Assembly (NCBI RefSeq): GCF_000300335.1
Contig: NZ_AMRM01000001.1
Coordinates: forward strand, 270,173 to 334,172
Length of the DNA: 64,000 nt
Direction of reading: 5' to 3'
Origin: Nitratireductor pacificus pht-3B
Lineage (GTDB): Bacteria > Pseudomonadota > Alphaproteobacteria > Rhizobiales > Rhizobiaceae
Position numbers and translations under genes: made by a program. Position 1 is the first letter of the stretch. Every line of letters begins with the position of its first letter. Below are positions 48,487 to 57,403 of this stretch, piece by piece. Under the pieces are notes generated by a model that was given only the letters and a program-made list of their open reading frames with translations, was not told the origin of the DNA and did no database searches.

Positions 48487-49053
48487 CTAAAGCCTGATCC
48501 CGTCCGGGAGGTTCGCGGTCGTCACCCCGACATCGAGGTCCATGACGATCTCCCGTAGCGTCCGCGCGCGGATCATCGGTGTTTCGCGGATCGAGAGGGC
48601 GACGCCGCCGGCATCCGTGACGGTCTGTTCCCATTGTCTGTCGCTCAGATCGCGCCATTCTACATCGAGATGCACGACCGCATGCCGCACCAGGTTCCGC
48701 AGGGCGTGCGAGGGCAGGGTCATGCCCCATGCGATCTCATCGGGTTCGACGTTCGCGCGGCGGGGAGGCGGTCCCGCTTGTCCTTCGCGCACCCAGGCGA
48801 CCAGTTCGGCGAGCATGCGCGCCTGGTAGCCGGCAATCACGATCAGATGCCGGCGGGGCAGGCCGGGGCGGGAGGAGGGGAGATCGAGCGCGGCGTCGGT
48901 CAGTTCGTTGAGCTTGCGGGCGAAGAAGGCGGTCGCCCGCCGCGCCAGGAGCATGTCGCCGGCCGGCGCCGCGGGCGCGTCGTAGCGCGCGCCCATGCCC
49001 TGCCGCGCGCGCAGGGCGGCGCGGGCCTGGTCTTCCTGCGGCGTCGGGTTCAC
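48487..49053 (-). CDS. Maleylpyruvate-isomerase N-terminal-domain (DinB-like) protein
   Basis: The 188-residue protein resembles the N-terminal DinB-like domain of mycothiol-dependent maleylpyruvate isomerases: an ALRARQGMGARYDAP start, RHLIVIAGYQARMLAELVAW, and an ending like that of the family (TPMIRARTLREIVMDLDVG). The usual REVEVHHVDL region with a zinc histidine appears here as REIVMDLDV, so that ligand looks lost. It is 188 residues, against about 240 in the full enzymes. The GTG start overlaps the gentisate dioxygenase stop (GTGA). A glutathione-type isomerase is already in the same operon. Confidence 0.75.
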   Translation of the reverse strand: MNPTPQEDQARAALRARQGMGARYDAPAAPAGDMLLARRATAFFARKLNELTDAALDLPSSRPGLPRRHLIVIAGYQARMLAELVAWVREGQAGPPPRRANVEPDEIAWGMTLPSHALRNLVRHAVVHLDVEWRDLSDRQWEQTVTDAGGVALSIRETPMIRARTLREIVMDLDVGVTTANLPDGIRL

Positions 49054-50156
49054 CGGCGCTGGCCCTCTACCTGCGTCCGCATGAAGTGGAGCCGCTCCAT
49101 GATGGGCGCATCGGAGAAGCGGAACAGGTCGAACTTCGTCTCGGCCTGGAGCGACCATTCCACCCATGAAGGGATCACGAACATGTCGCCGATATCGAGC
49201 CTGTGCGTTTCACCGGCGATGACGACCGAACCCACGCCTTCGAAAACCTGGAAGACGGTGGAACCGACCTCGCGCCGCGCCGGCGTCTCGGCGCCGGCGC
49301 GTAGCCGGTGGAACTCGCAGCGTATGGTCGGCATGACGTCGCCGCCGGTCGTCGGGTTGACGTAGCGGATCGCGGCATGCCCCTGTTCGACCGTCGCAGG
49401 CTCGCCCTCGTCCTCGAGCAGCAACTGCTCGGTCAGGGCGCGGTCGGTGAATTCCCAGCGATAGGCGCCGATGGGCGAGGAAACGGTGTCCTGCAATCCG
49501 GACAGCGGCCGCAGGCCCGGGTGACACCAGAGCCGCTCGCCGCGGCTGAAATTCGGGGTTGCGTAGTCGGTCACCCGCTCGGAGCCGAACTCGAAGAAGC
49601 CGACATCGTTCTGCTGGCTGAAGGGGATGTCGAGACCGTCGATCCATGCCATGGGATGATCGGTGTCGTTGTGATGCCCATGGAAGTGCCAGCCGGGCGT
49701 CAGCAGAAGATCGCCACGGCTCATGCGCACCGGGTCGCCATTGACCACGGTCCAGACCCCTTCGCCCTCGACGACGAAGCGGAACGCGTTCTGCGCGTGC
49801 CGGTGCTCGGGCGCGGTCTCGCGCGGGCCGAGATACTGGATAGCGGCCCAGAGCGTCGGGCTGACATAGGCATTGCCGCCGAGACCCGGATTGGCGAGGC
49901 CGAGGGCGCGGCGTTCGCCGCCACGGCCGACCGGGACGAGCTCGCCCGACTTCTCGGCAAGCGGCAGGAGCCTGGACCATTTCCACACATGCGGGACCGC
50001 CTTCGGCCGAGGATGCACCGGCATGAGATCGCCGAGCTGGGTCCACAGCGGGATCAGGTTCTCGCGTTCGAACCCCGCGTAAAGCTCACGGAGTTCGGGC
50101 GTGTCCTCGGGCTGCATGGCGTTCTCGACGGGGGCGTCGGTCGTGTCGACGTTCAT
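49050..50156 (-). CDS. gtdA: Gentisate 1,2-dioxygenase
   Basis: Cupin non-heme iron(II) enzyme of 368 residues that cleaves gentisate to maleylpyruvate. The first cupin motif is APEHRHAQNAFRFVVEG, with iron ligands H118 and H120 and a further histidine, H159, in GWHFHGHHN, which matches the positions known for gentisate dioxygenases. The second cupin half (IRCEFHRL, GSTVFQVFEG) is also present. The ATG at 50156 has a strong GGAGG ribosome site. It is the central ring-cleavage gene of the right operon. Confidence 0.95.
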   Translation of the reverse strand: MNVDTTDAPVENAMQPEDTPELRELYAGFERENLIPLWTQLGDLMPVHPRPKAVPHVWKWSRLLPLAEKSGELVPVGRGGERRALGLANPGLGGNAYVSPTLWAAIQYLGPRETAPEHRHAQNAFRFVVEGEGVWTVVNGDPVRMSRGDLLLTPGWHFHGHHNDTDHPMAWIDGLDIPFSQQNDVGFFEFGSERVTDYATPNFSRGERLWCHPGLRPLSGLQDTVSSPIGAYRWEFTDRALTEQLLLEDEGEPATVEQGHAAIRYVNPTTGGDVMPTIRCEFHRLRAGAETPARREVGSTVFQVFEGVGSVVIAGETHRLDIGDMFVIPSWVEWSLQAETKFDLFRFSDAPIMERLHFMRTQVEGQRR

Positions 50157-50175
50157 GACTTTCCTCCTTCTCGGA

Positions 50176-50823
50176 TCAGGCGGCGTCGGGCTGGTTCGGC
50201 GGGGCCGCGTCGCGGAATGCCGGAAGCGCGTCGAGCGCCGCGAAGATGCGGGCGATGGTCGGCCATCTTTCCGTTTCGATATCGAAGCGCCTGTTGTTCC
50301 AGACCTGCGCGTAAAGGCAGATATCGGCGAGGCCCGGAGCGTCGCCATGGCAGTATCCGCCCGTTTCAGGGCTGCCGGACAGCGTCTTCTCGAGCGCGTC
50401 GAAGGTCTCGCAGACCCAATGGGTGAACCACGCCTTCGTGGCGGCCTCGTCTGCGCCGAAGGTTTCGCCGATATAGCCGAGAACGCGAAGATTGTTCAGC
50501 GGATGGATCTCGCACGCGATCATGTAGGCGAGACTGCGCACCCGCGCGCGCCCATCGGGGTCCGGCGGCAGGAGCGGCGGTTCGGGATGCCGCTCGTCGA
50601 GCCACTCGATGATGGCGAGCGACTGGGTGAGAACCGTGCCGTCCGCGCGCTCGAGCACCGGCACGAGGCCGGCGGGGTTCATCGCGAGATAGTCCGGGGT
50701 CCGCGTTTCGCCCTTGCGCAGCGCATACGGCACGTATTCATAGCCCAGGCCCTTCAGGTTTAACGCCGCGCGAAGCCGCGTCGAGGTCGAGGAGCGGAAG
50801 AAATTGTGGAGCCTCAGTGTCAT
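50176..50823 (-). CDS. Maleylpyruvate isomerase, glutathione S-transferase (zeta) type
   Basis: Glutathione-dependent cis-trans isomerase of 215 residues, converting maleylpyruvate to fumarylpyruvate. The zeta-class start is MTLRLHNFFRSSTSTRLRAAL, with the conserved SSxSxR motif at S11-R16; the NPAGLVPVLE and LTQSLAIIEWLDERHP blocks bind glutathione. The ATG overlaps the upstream hydrolase stop (ATGA). The much longer open frame upstream is unrelated. Confidence 0.93.
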   Translation of the reverse strand: MTLRLHNFFRSSTSTRLRAALNLKGLGYEYVPYALRKGETRTPDYLAMNPAGLVPVLERADGTVLTQSLAIIEWLDERHPEPPLLPPDPDGRARVRSLAYMIACEIHPLNNLRVLGYIGETFGADEAATKAWFTHWVCETFDALEKTLSGSPETGGYCHGDAPGLADICLYAQVWNNRRFDIETERWPTIARIFAALDALPAFRDAAPPNQPDAA

Positions 50824-51515
50824 TCGCGCGGTCCGATCCTGGTGCTGATCCGGCCCAGCCCCTCGATCTCGACGACGCAGACATCGCCGACGGCGAGAGC
50901 GCCCACACCGGCCGGCGTGCCGGTCATGATCAGATCGCCGGGCTTCAAGGTCATGGAACTCGAAAGGATCGAGATGATCTCCGGAACCGACCAGATCAGT
51001 TCGGCGAGGTCCGCATCCTGCTTCGTCTCGCCGTTCACCGTCAGGCGTATAGAGCCCTTCGCGGGATGGCCGACATCCTTTGCGGGATGAACCGGGCCGA
51101 TCACCGCGGAACGGTCGAAGGACTTGCCCCAGTCCCAGGGGCGTCCCTTGTCGCGCGCGGCAAGCTGGAGGTCCCGGCGGGTCAGGTCGTTGCCGACCGC
51201 ATAGCCCCAGACATGTTCCAGCGTCTTCTCCTCGGGAATGTCGCGCCCGCCGGTGCCGATGGCCACAACGAGTTCCGCCTCGTAGTGGAAGTTCTCCGTC
51301 TCCGGCGGGTAGGCGACGGTCTCTCCGTCGGCAACCACCGCATCGGCCGGTTTGGTGAAGAAGAACGGCGGCTCGCGATCGGGATCCCGGCCCATCTCGC
51401 GGGTATGGGCCGCATAGTTGCGCCCGACGCAGAAGATCCGCCGGACGGGAAAGCGCTTGTCGCTTCCCGATACCGCGACCGTCGGCTGTGCTGGAGGTGA
51501 AAAGACCAGGTCCAT
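50820..51515 (-). CDS. Fumarylpyruvate hydrolase (fumarylacetoacetate hydrolase family)
   Basis: FAH-family C-C hydrolase of 231 residues, expected to split fumarylpyruvate to fumarate and pyruvate. Family motifs: RIFCVGRNYAAHTREMG, FFFTKPADAVV, FHYEAELVVAIG (metal ligands), VWGYAVGNDLTRRDLQ, and the C-terminal LIMTGTPAGVG. The ATG at 51515 has a GAGGAC ribosome site. It is placed between the TRAP permease and the isomerase, in the order expected for a gentisate operon. Confidence 0.94.
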   Translation of the reverse strand: MDLVFSPPAQPTVAVSGSDKRFPVRRIFCVGRNYAAHTREMGRDPDREPPFFFTKPADAVVADGETVAYPPETENFHYEAELVVAIGTGGRDIPEEKTLEHVWGYAVGNDLTRRDLQLAARDKGRPWDWGKSFDRSAVIGPVHPAKDVGHPAKGSIRLTVNGETKQDADLAELIWSVPEIISILSSSMTLKPGDLIMTGTPAGVGALAVGDVCVVEIEGLGRISTRIGPRE

Positions 51516-51524
51516 CAATCGTCC

Positions 51525-53504
51525 TCATACTCTCTTGGTTGATGCTTCGGGCCGTGCCGCATCGGGCTCGGCGATGGTGGCAGGGGAATGGGTGCTCTTC
51601 CCGAGGAACCGGAGCGAGAGCAGAGCGAGAAGGCCTGCCGCGTTCACCCACAGGGTCGCCTCGCCGCCAATCCCGGGAGGCAGAAGGAGCGCGACGCCGG
51701 CCGCTGCCGTCAGGATGCGCTGGATCATGCCGAGGGGGCAGTGCAGCCAGCCCACGAAGGCCGCCGAGATGGCGTAGACGCCGCCGATGGCGGTGGCGAC
51801 GGCCAGTGCGACTTCCACCGGCTCGCCGATCAGCAGCAGCGCCGGCGAGAACACAAAGAGGAACGGCACGATATAGGCGGTCCAGCCGAGGCGCATGGAT
51901 TCCCAAGCCGTGGCCATGGGCGACGCCTTGGCGATCGTCGCCGCGAAGAACGCGCCGATCCCGATGGGCGGCGTCACCATCGACATCATGCCCAGGTAGA
52001 AGATGAAGAAATGGGCGGCGATCGGATCTACGCCGGATTGCACCAGCGAAGGTGCGATTAGGACCGCAAGCAGCAGGTAGACGCCGACCGTGGGCATCCC
52101 CATGCCGAGAACCAGGCAGACCGCGGCGGAGATCAGCAGCAGCAGGAATAGGCTGCCCTTGCCGAGACCGACGAGGGCGAAGGTTACCGCGAAGCCGAGG
52201 CCGGTGACGTTGAGGACGCCGATGATGAAGCCGGCGGCGGCCGAGATCATGATGATGTCGGTTATCGAGCGGCCGGTCTCCACCGCGCCGTCCCACAGGT
52301 CGCGCAGCGACATGCGTGTCTTGCCGTAGCCAAGCGTCAGGCCGATCAGCAGCGCCGCGGCGCTGCCCCAGAGCGCGGCAGTCTCGGCACGCTGGTTGAA
52401 CCAGAACAGGGCGATGACGACCGCGGCGAAGGGCAGGGCGAAAACCCAGCCGCGCGACATCACCCTGGAGGCCGACGGGATGTCCTCTCCCTCGATCTGT
52501 TTGATGCGCTGCTTCGCCGCCAGCAGGTCGACCTGGATGAACAGGGCGACGTAGTAGAGCAGGGCCGGCACGATGGCCGCGACCACGATTTCGGTGTAGG
52601 GCCGCTGAAGGATGTCCGCCATCAGGAAGGCGACGGCGCCCATCACCGGGGGCGCGATCTGCCCGCCCGTGGACGCGACCGCCTCCACCGCCGCTGCCGT
52701 CGTCCGACGGAAGCCGGACTGGATCATCAGGCGGATGGTGACGATTCCGGTCGCCACGATGTTCGAGACGACCACGCCCGAGATCGAGCCGAACAGTCCC
52801 GAGGCGACGATGGATATCTTCGCCGCGCCGCCGCGCCTGTGTCCCATGCTCGCCAGCGCGATGTCGTTGAAGAAATCCGCGCCCCCCGAACGCAGCAGCA
52901 GCTGGCCGAAGAAGACGAAGGCGACGACGACGGTCGCTGCGACGTTCAGCGTCAGGCCGAGAAGGCCGTTCGGATCGAATGCGAGATAGACCGCCATGCG
53001 CTGCGGCTGCACCTCGCGCGTCTGGAGCGCGCCCGGCACCAGATGGCCGAGCAGGCCATAGCCGGCGATCACCAGCACCACGACGACGAGCGTCCACCCC
53101 ACGGCGCGCCGCAGGCCTTCAAGCACCAGCAGAAAGAGTGCCGTGCCGACGATGAGCGCGTCCCATGGCAGCATCATCGTGCGGCTGACGAGGCTGGGAT
53201 AGGCGAGGGCAACATAGAAGGAGAGCGTCAGGCCGAGCGCGGAAAGCGCCCAGTCGACCGGCCCGGAGCGCACCGGTCCGCCCTCTTCGGCAGCCCTGCT
53301 TCCCCGGACGAGAAAGACCAGCGCGAGACTGAGCCCGAGCACGATCGCGAGAAACTGTTCTGTGTAATAGGAGTAGCCGAGCCGGGAAGGGAGGTCGGCC
53401 GCCTGGAGCACGGCGACGATTGTCAGCGCTCCGGCGAGGCCGCCGACGAGCCGTTTCTCCCAAGTTGCCGTAATGGCGGTCTGTGTATCCGTGTCCACGG
53501 TCAT
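51525..53504 (-). CDS. TRAP transporter fused permease (4TM/12TM), TAXI type
   Basis: Single-chain membrane component of a TAXI-type TRAP transporter, 659 residues with many hydrophobic helices. The N-terminal part corresponds to the small permease and the rest to the DctM-like domain, with GQIAPPVMGAVAFLMADI, GMGMPTVGVYLLLAVLIAP and MVTPPIGIGAFFAA as characteristic motifs. It takes up a carboxylate together with the adjacent TAXI binding protein. It lies 9 bp ahead of the hydrolase gene in the same operon. Confidence 0.93.
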   Translation of the reverse strand: MTVDTDTQTAITATWEKRLVGGLAGALTIVAVLQAADLPSRLGYSYYTEQFLAIVLGLSLALVFLVRGSRAAEEGGPVRSGPVDWALSALGLTLSFYVALAYPSLVSRTMMLPWDALIVGTALFLLVLEGLRRAVGWTLVVVVLVIAGYGLLGHLVPGALQTREVQPQRMAVYLAFDPNGLLGLTLNVAATVVVAFVFFGQLLLRSGGADFFNDIALASMGHRRGGAAKISIVASGLFGSISGVVVSNIVATGIVTIRLMIQSGFRRTTAAAVEAVASTGGQIAPPVMGAVAFLMADILQRPYTEIVVAAIVPALLYYVALFIQVDLLAAKQRIKQIEGEDIPSASRVMSRGWVFALPFAAVVIALFWFNQRAETAALWGSAAALLIGLTLGYGKTRMSLRDLWDGAVETGRSITDIIMISAAAGFIIGVLNVTGLGFAVTFALVGLGKGSLFLLLLISAAVCLVLGMGMPTVGVYLLLAVLIAPSLVQSGVDPIAAHFFIFYLGMMSMVTPPIGIGAFFAATIAKASPMATAWESMRLGWTAYIVPFLFVFSPALLLIGEPVEVALAVATAIGGVYAISAAFVGWLHCPLGMIQRILTAAAGVALLLPPGIGGEATLWVNAAGLLALLSLRFLGKSTHSPATIAEPDAARPEASTKRV

Positions 53505-53563
53505 CCTCCCTTGAGGACGCGGGGAGTTCCGTGCCGCTCCCCGCGCTTACTGGAACCGGCCGA

Positions 53564-54532
53564 TCACTCCGCCGGCGACTGGGCCACGCCGCGTTCCTTG
53601 AAGAACGCGACGGCGCCGGGGTGGTATTCGACGCCGGGATACTCCTTGAACGCCGTCTCGATATTGAGCGCGCCGAGGGGCGGGTAGGCCTTGGCGATGG
53701 CGTCCTTGTTGTCGAAGATGGCCGCCAGAAGCTGACCGACCTGCTCGTCGGAAACATGCGCTCCGGCGAGAAGCACATTGTCCCAGGTGACGAACATCAT
53801 CGGTTCGGGCACGCCCACGCGGACCGGAGCGGGCGCCACTTCGGAGAAATAGAAGGCCGGGCGGACCTTCTGGATTGCGGCAAGCGTCTCGTCATTGGCA
53901 TCGACGGTGAGGAAACGCACGCCCCCTACGGAGGCGTCGATCTCGGCGACCTTCGGTCCGCCGACGGCGAAGAAGGCGCTGTCGACGCGGCCGGAAGCCA
54001 TGTCATCCGAACCGCGTATCAGTTCGGGAACGGGAACCTGTTTCACGTCGTCCCAGGTAAGACCGCCGGCGGCCAGGATCGCCGAGATGTGCGAGCGGGC
54101 GATCGGAAAGGCGTCCCAGCCCGAGGGAACGCTTTTGCCCGCCAGGGCGCTGACGGCGGTCATGCCGGAGCTTTCCTTGACGTAGAGGCCGATCGGGAAC
54201 GGATTGATCCGCGCGATGACCCGCAGGTTCGGCAGAGCCGCGGCGTATTCTCCCGTTCCGCCGACGGCGGTTATGACGTCGTTCACGTCGTTCAGCGAAT
54301 ATTCCGCCAGGCCGTCGTTGACGGCCTGCATCATCTGCGCGTTGCCGCCATAGGGCTGCACCACCAGGCCCATGCCCGCGCTTTCGCGGGCCTGCCCGGC
54401 GATGACGGAGGCCATGGTGTTCCAGACCGATCCCTGCGGCGGCGTGGAGATGGACGATACCTGGGCCTGGGCCGCGGCTCCCGCCGCAAGCGTGAACAGC
54501 CCGGCCAACACTGCATTCCTGAAGACGTTCAT
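53564..54532 (-). CDS. TAXI family TRAP solute-binding protein
   Basis: Periplasmic binding protein of 322 residues (TRAP-associated extracytoplasmic immunogenic family). It has a signal peptide (AVLAGLFTLAAGAAAQAQ, cleavage near residue 24) and the TPPQGSVWNTMASVIA segment typical of TAXI proteins. It delivers substrate, probably salicylate or a related aromatic acid judging from the neighbours, to the fused permease. The ATG at 54532 follows an AGGGAGG ribosome site. Confidence 0.9.
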   Translation of the reverse strand: MNVFRNAVLAGLFTLAAGAAAQAQVSSISTPPQGSVWNTMASVIAGQARESAGMGLVVQPYGGNAQMMQAVNDGLAEYSLNDVNDVITAVGGTGEYAAALPNLRVIARINPFPIGLYVKESSGMTAVSALAGKSVPSGWDAFPIARSHISAILAAGGLTWDDVKQVPVPELIRGSDDMASGRVDSAFFAVGGPKVAEIDASVGGVRFLTVDANDETLAAIQKVRPAFYFSEVAPAPVRVGVPEPMMFVTWDNVLLAGAHVSDEQVGQLLAAIFDNKDAIAKAYPPLGALNIETAFKEYPGVEYHPGAVAFFKERGVAQSPAE

Positions 54533-54571
54533 TGGTTTCCTCCCTGTCGTCATTGTCAGAATGAGTTCTGT

Positions 54572-57319
54572 TCAGCTCGCCGCCGCTATCGATGCCGTGG
54601 CGAGCGCCTGCCGGTCGATCTTGCCGGTTCCGGTCTTCGGAAGGTCGGCGACGAACTCGAAGATGCGCGGCGACTTGTAGGGCGTCAGGCGGTCCTTGAG
54701 GTAATCCCTCAATGCCTGCGTCCGAGCCTCGCTCTCCTCGATCCCCTTGCTCAGGCGAACCACGGCGCGCAGGGCCATGCGCCTGTCTTCGAGCTGATGG
54801 GCCAGCACCGCGCATTCATGCACGTCCGGATGTTCGTTGAGGCAGCGTTCCACCTCCAGCGGCCACACCCATTGGCCCGAAACCTTGATCAGTTCGTCGG
54901 CGCGGCCCTGGAAGTAGTAGTAGCCGTCGCGCTCGATGAAGCGGTCGCCGGTGTAGAGCCAGTCGCCGCGCATCGTGTCGCCGGTCTTGTCCGGGCGTTT
55001 CCAGTAGCAGGGCGCGGAGGAGTGGCCGCGCACGAGCATCACCCCTTCCTCGCCGGTCGCCGCGGGCTTGCCGTCCGGCGTCTCGAGGCGCACCTCGTAG
55101 CCCGGCACCCGCGCGCCGGCGGCGCCAAGACGGTGATCCTCGAGCCTGTTGGACAGGTAGATGTGGAGCATTTCGGTGGAGCCCAACCCCTCCGTCGGGC
55201 CGTGTCCGGTCAGGTTCTTCCATGCGGAATAGACGTCCTCGGACAGGATCTCGGCGGCCGACATGGACTGTCGGATAGAGGAAAGATCGCGATCCCCGAT
55301 CCCGTCGGTTCGCGCCAGCGCCGTGTAGAGGGTCGGCAGGCCGAACAGGACGGTGGGCCTGAACTGCTCGATGGTGTCGAGAACCGCTTCGGGCCGTGGC
55401 TGTCCCGGCATCAGAAGGGTCGTCGCGCCGACCGAGAAGGGGAAGGTGAAGGCATTGCCGAAGCCATAGGCGAAGTAGATCTTCGGAACGGAGAAGCAGA
55501 TGTCGTCGGACGCAAGCTTCAGGACATGCCGGCCGAAGGATTCCTGGGTGTAGGCCATGTCGTGATGCAGGTGCACGATGCCCTTAGGCCGGCCGGTCGT
55601 GCCGGACGAATACATCCAGAAGGCCATGTCGTCGGGTCCGGTGTCGGCCGGCGCCAGCTCGGTCGGCTGGCGGTCCAGGAAACCGCCGGCCTCGACGAAC
55701 CGGTCTCCCGGAGCGGGTCCGTTGACGACGATGGTCTTCTCGATCGCGGTTCCCGCCATCGCCGTCTGCGAGAAGCAGTCGGTCAGCGACGCCTCGCAGA
55801 GAGCGATCCTTGCGCCGGAATCCTTCAGGAAGAAGTTGAGCAGGTCCGGCCGGGTCTGAATGTTGAGCAGAACCGGCACGAAACCGGCGCGGACCGCGCC
55901 GAAGAAGGCGGCCGGATAGGCCGGCGTGTCGTCCAGGAAGAAGGCGATGCGCTCGCCCCGGGCGAGGCCGGCGCCGGCAAAGGCATTGCCCCAGCGCGCC
56001 GCTTCGGCGATCAGCGCCCGGTATGTCAGCTGCCCGGCCGGGCCGACCACAGCGGCCTTGTCCGGGTTCCGCTCGAGATTGCGCCACAGGATGTCGGAAC
56101 AGTTGCGGTGCGCGCGCTTGTCGAAGCCGATCTCGGCGGTTCCCGGGGTTTCCGCCGCGACCGGATCGGCAACGGCTTCCACGGACGCGTTCTTCCCGGC
56201 CTCGTAGCGCGCCATGAATTCCGGCGCCGTCGCCCGCAGCCGGTCCATGTCGACGCGGCCTGAGCGCGTGATGTAGTTGAAGGCGAAATCCAGCGGCTCG
56301 AGCTTCATCTTCTCGCCAAAGGTCTCGTACCAGGTGGCCGAGGTGTTGGCCGCGTCGACGATCTTCCTGGCGATCGGCTGCCGCATTTCCTGATAGGCGG
56401 CCAGCGCATCGCCGACGTTGGCGTGCCGGGCGAGGGAGCGGACGAGCGCGATGGCGTCCTCCATCGCGAGCCGCGTGCCCGAACCGATCGAGAAATGCGC
56501 CGTATGGACCGCATCGCCGATCAACGCATAGCGCCCCGACACCCATCTCTCGCACCACAGGCGCGGGAACTGCCGCCACATGGACTTGTTGGTGACCAGA
56601 GGCGTGCCGCCGAGAACGTCGGAGAAGATTTCGGCGCATCGGCGCGCGCTCTCTTCCTCGCCGAGGCTGTCAAAACCATGCTCCCGGAAGGTCTGCGTGT
56701 CGCATTCGACGATGAACGTGCTGCGGCCGGGCGCATAGCGATAATGATGCGCGTTCAGCGGCCCCTTGTCGGTGTTCAGAAAGGTCTGCGTCAGCGTGTC
56801 GAACGGGATGTTGGCGCCGAACCAGGCGAAATGGTTGTCGAAATGGTCGATCCGGGGGGCGAAATCCGGCTCAAGCGCGTGCCGCACCAGCGAGTTCAAC
56901 CCGTCCGCTCCGATGACGACGTCGGCGTCGAGCGTTTCGAGCGCCGTCACCTGGGTCGAGAAGCGCAGCTCGGCGCCGAGGTCCTCGGCGCGCTTGCGCA
57001 GGATCTCGATCAGCTCGAGACGGCCGATTGCCGAAAAGCCCACCCCGTCGATCGTCACCTGCCCGCGCGGGTGGTTGAGCGTCATGTTGCGCCACCGCTC
57101 CATGTGCGGCGTGACCAGATCGTGCGTTTCGGGATCGTCGGCATTCAGGAAGTCGAGCGCCTGGTCGGAGAAGACCACGCCGAAGCCGAAGGTCGCGCCT
57201 TTCGGGTTCTGCTCGGTGACCCGGACCCGCGCCTGCGGCAGCAGGCGGCGCAGCAGGATGGCCGTGTAAAGCCCCGCCGGCCCCCCGCCGAGGATCTCGA
57301 TGCTGGATGGTTTCGCCAT
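54572..57319 (-). CDS. Fusion: FAD monooxygenase (salicylyl-CoA 5-hydroxylase-like) plus benzoate-type CoA ligase
   Basis: A 915-residue two-domain protein. Residues 1-370 are an FAD-dependent aryl-CoA monooxygenase of the SdgC/anthraniloyl-CoA type: GGGPAG at 11-16, GADG at 137-140 and GDAVHTAHFSIGSG at 268-281. A linker spans about 372-405. Residues 405-915 are an ANL ligase of the benzoate/4-hydroxybenzoate-CoA type: YSSGTTGRPKG at 570-580, GSTE at 713-716, YTGD at 789-792 and catalytic K900 in TGTGKID. The predicted function is to activate an aromatic acid to its CoA ester and hydroxylate it, most likely salicylate to gentisyl-CoA. The ATG at 57319 has a GGGAGAAG ribosome site. It heads the operon that includes gentisate dioxygenase. 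In known systems these activities are separate proteins. Confidence 0.9.
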   Translation of the reverse strand: MAKPSSIEILGGGPAGLYTAILLRRLLPQARVRVTEQNPKGATFGFGVVFSDQALDFLNADDPETHDLVTPHMERWRNMTLNHPRGQVTIDGVGFSAIGRLELIEILRKRAEDLGAELRFSTQVTALETLDADVVIGADGLNSLVRHALEPDFAPRIDHFDNHFAWFGANIPFDTLTQTFLNTDKGPLNAHHYRYAPGRSTFIVECDTQTFREHGFDSLGEEESARRCAEIFSDVLGGTPLVTNKSMWRQFPRLWCERWVSGRYALIGDAVHTAHFSIGSGTRLAMEDAIALVRSLARHANVGDALAAYQEMRQPIARKIVDAANTSATWYETFGEKMKLEPLDFAFNYITRSGRVDMDRLRATAPEFMARYEAGKNASVEAVADPVAAETPGTAEIGFDKRAHRNCSDILWRNLERNPDKAAVVGPAGQLTYRALIAEAARWGNAFAGAGLARGERIAFFLDDTPAYPAAFFGAVRAGFVPVLLNIQTRPDLLNFFLKDSGARIALCEASLTDCFSQTAMAGTAIEKTIVVNGPAPGDRFVEAGGFLDRQPTELAPADTGPDDMAFWMYSSGTTGRPKGIVHLHHDMAYTQESFGRHVLKLASDDICFSVPKIYFAYGFGNAFTFPFSVGATTLLMPGQPRPEAVLDTIEQFRPTVLFGLPTLYTALARTDGIGDRDLSSIRQSMSAAEILSEDVYSAWKNLTGHGPTEGLGSTEMLHIYLSNRLEDHRLGAAGARVPGYEVRLETPDGKPAATGEEGVMLVRGHSSAPCYWKRPDKTGDTMRGDWLYTGDRFIERDGYYYFQGRADELIKVSGQWVWPLEVERCLNEHPDVHECAVLAHQLEDRRMALRAVVRLSKGIEESEARTQALRDYLKDRLTPYKSPRIFEFVADLPKTGTGKIDRQALATASIAAAS

Positions 57320-57372
57320 GTCTTCTCCCAACGTCTCTCGACACCCGCCAGTCAGTAGCGTAGATTTACGTA

Positions 57373-57380
57373 TTGCGCAA
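57373..57380. promoter_or_regulatory. Candidate operator in the divergent fusion/thioesterase promoter
   Basis: The perfect palindrome ttgcgcaa is centred in the 84-bp gap between the fusion gene and the thioesterase-iclR pair. It could be part of the IclR-family operator. A short palindrome of this kind is weak evidence alone. Confidence 0.35.
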
Positions 57381-57403
57381 CGTGTTACGTGGAATGGAAA
57401 ACA

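Noticed and set aside
50824..53097. Long in-frame extension upstream of the maleylpyruvate isomerase
   Set aside because: It overlaps the hydrolase and TRAP permease genes in another frame; the isomerase start at 50823 is fixed by the ATGA overlap and the zeta-GST N-terminus.
53483..56263. 926-codon open frame antisense to the TAXI and fusion genes
   Set aside because: Spans two well-supported minus-strand genes and the gap between them, with low-complexity composition and no recognisable domain.
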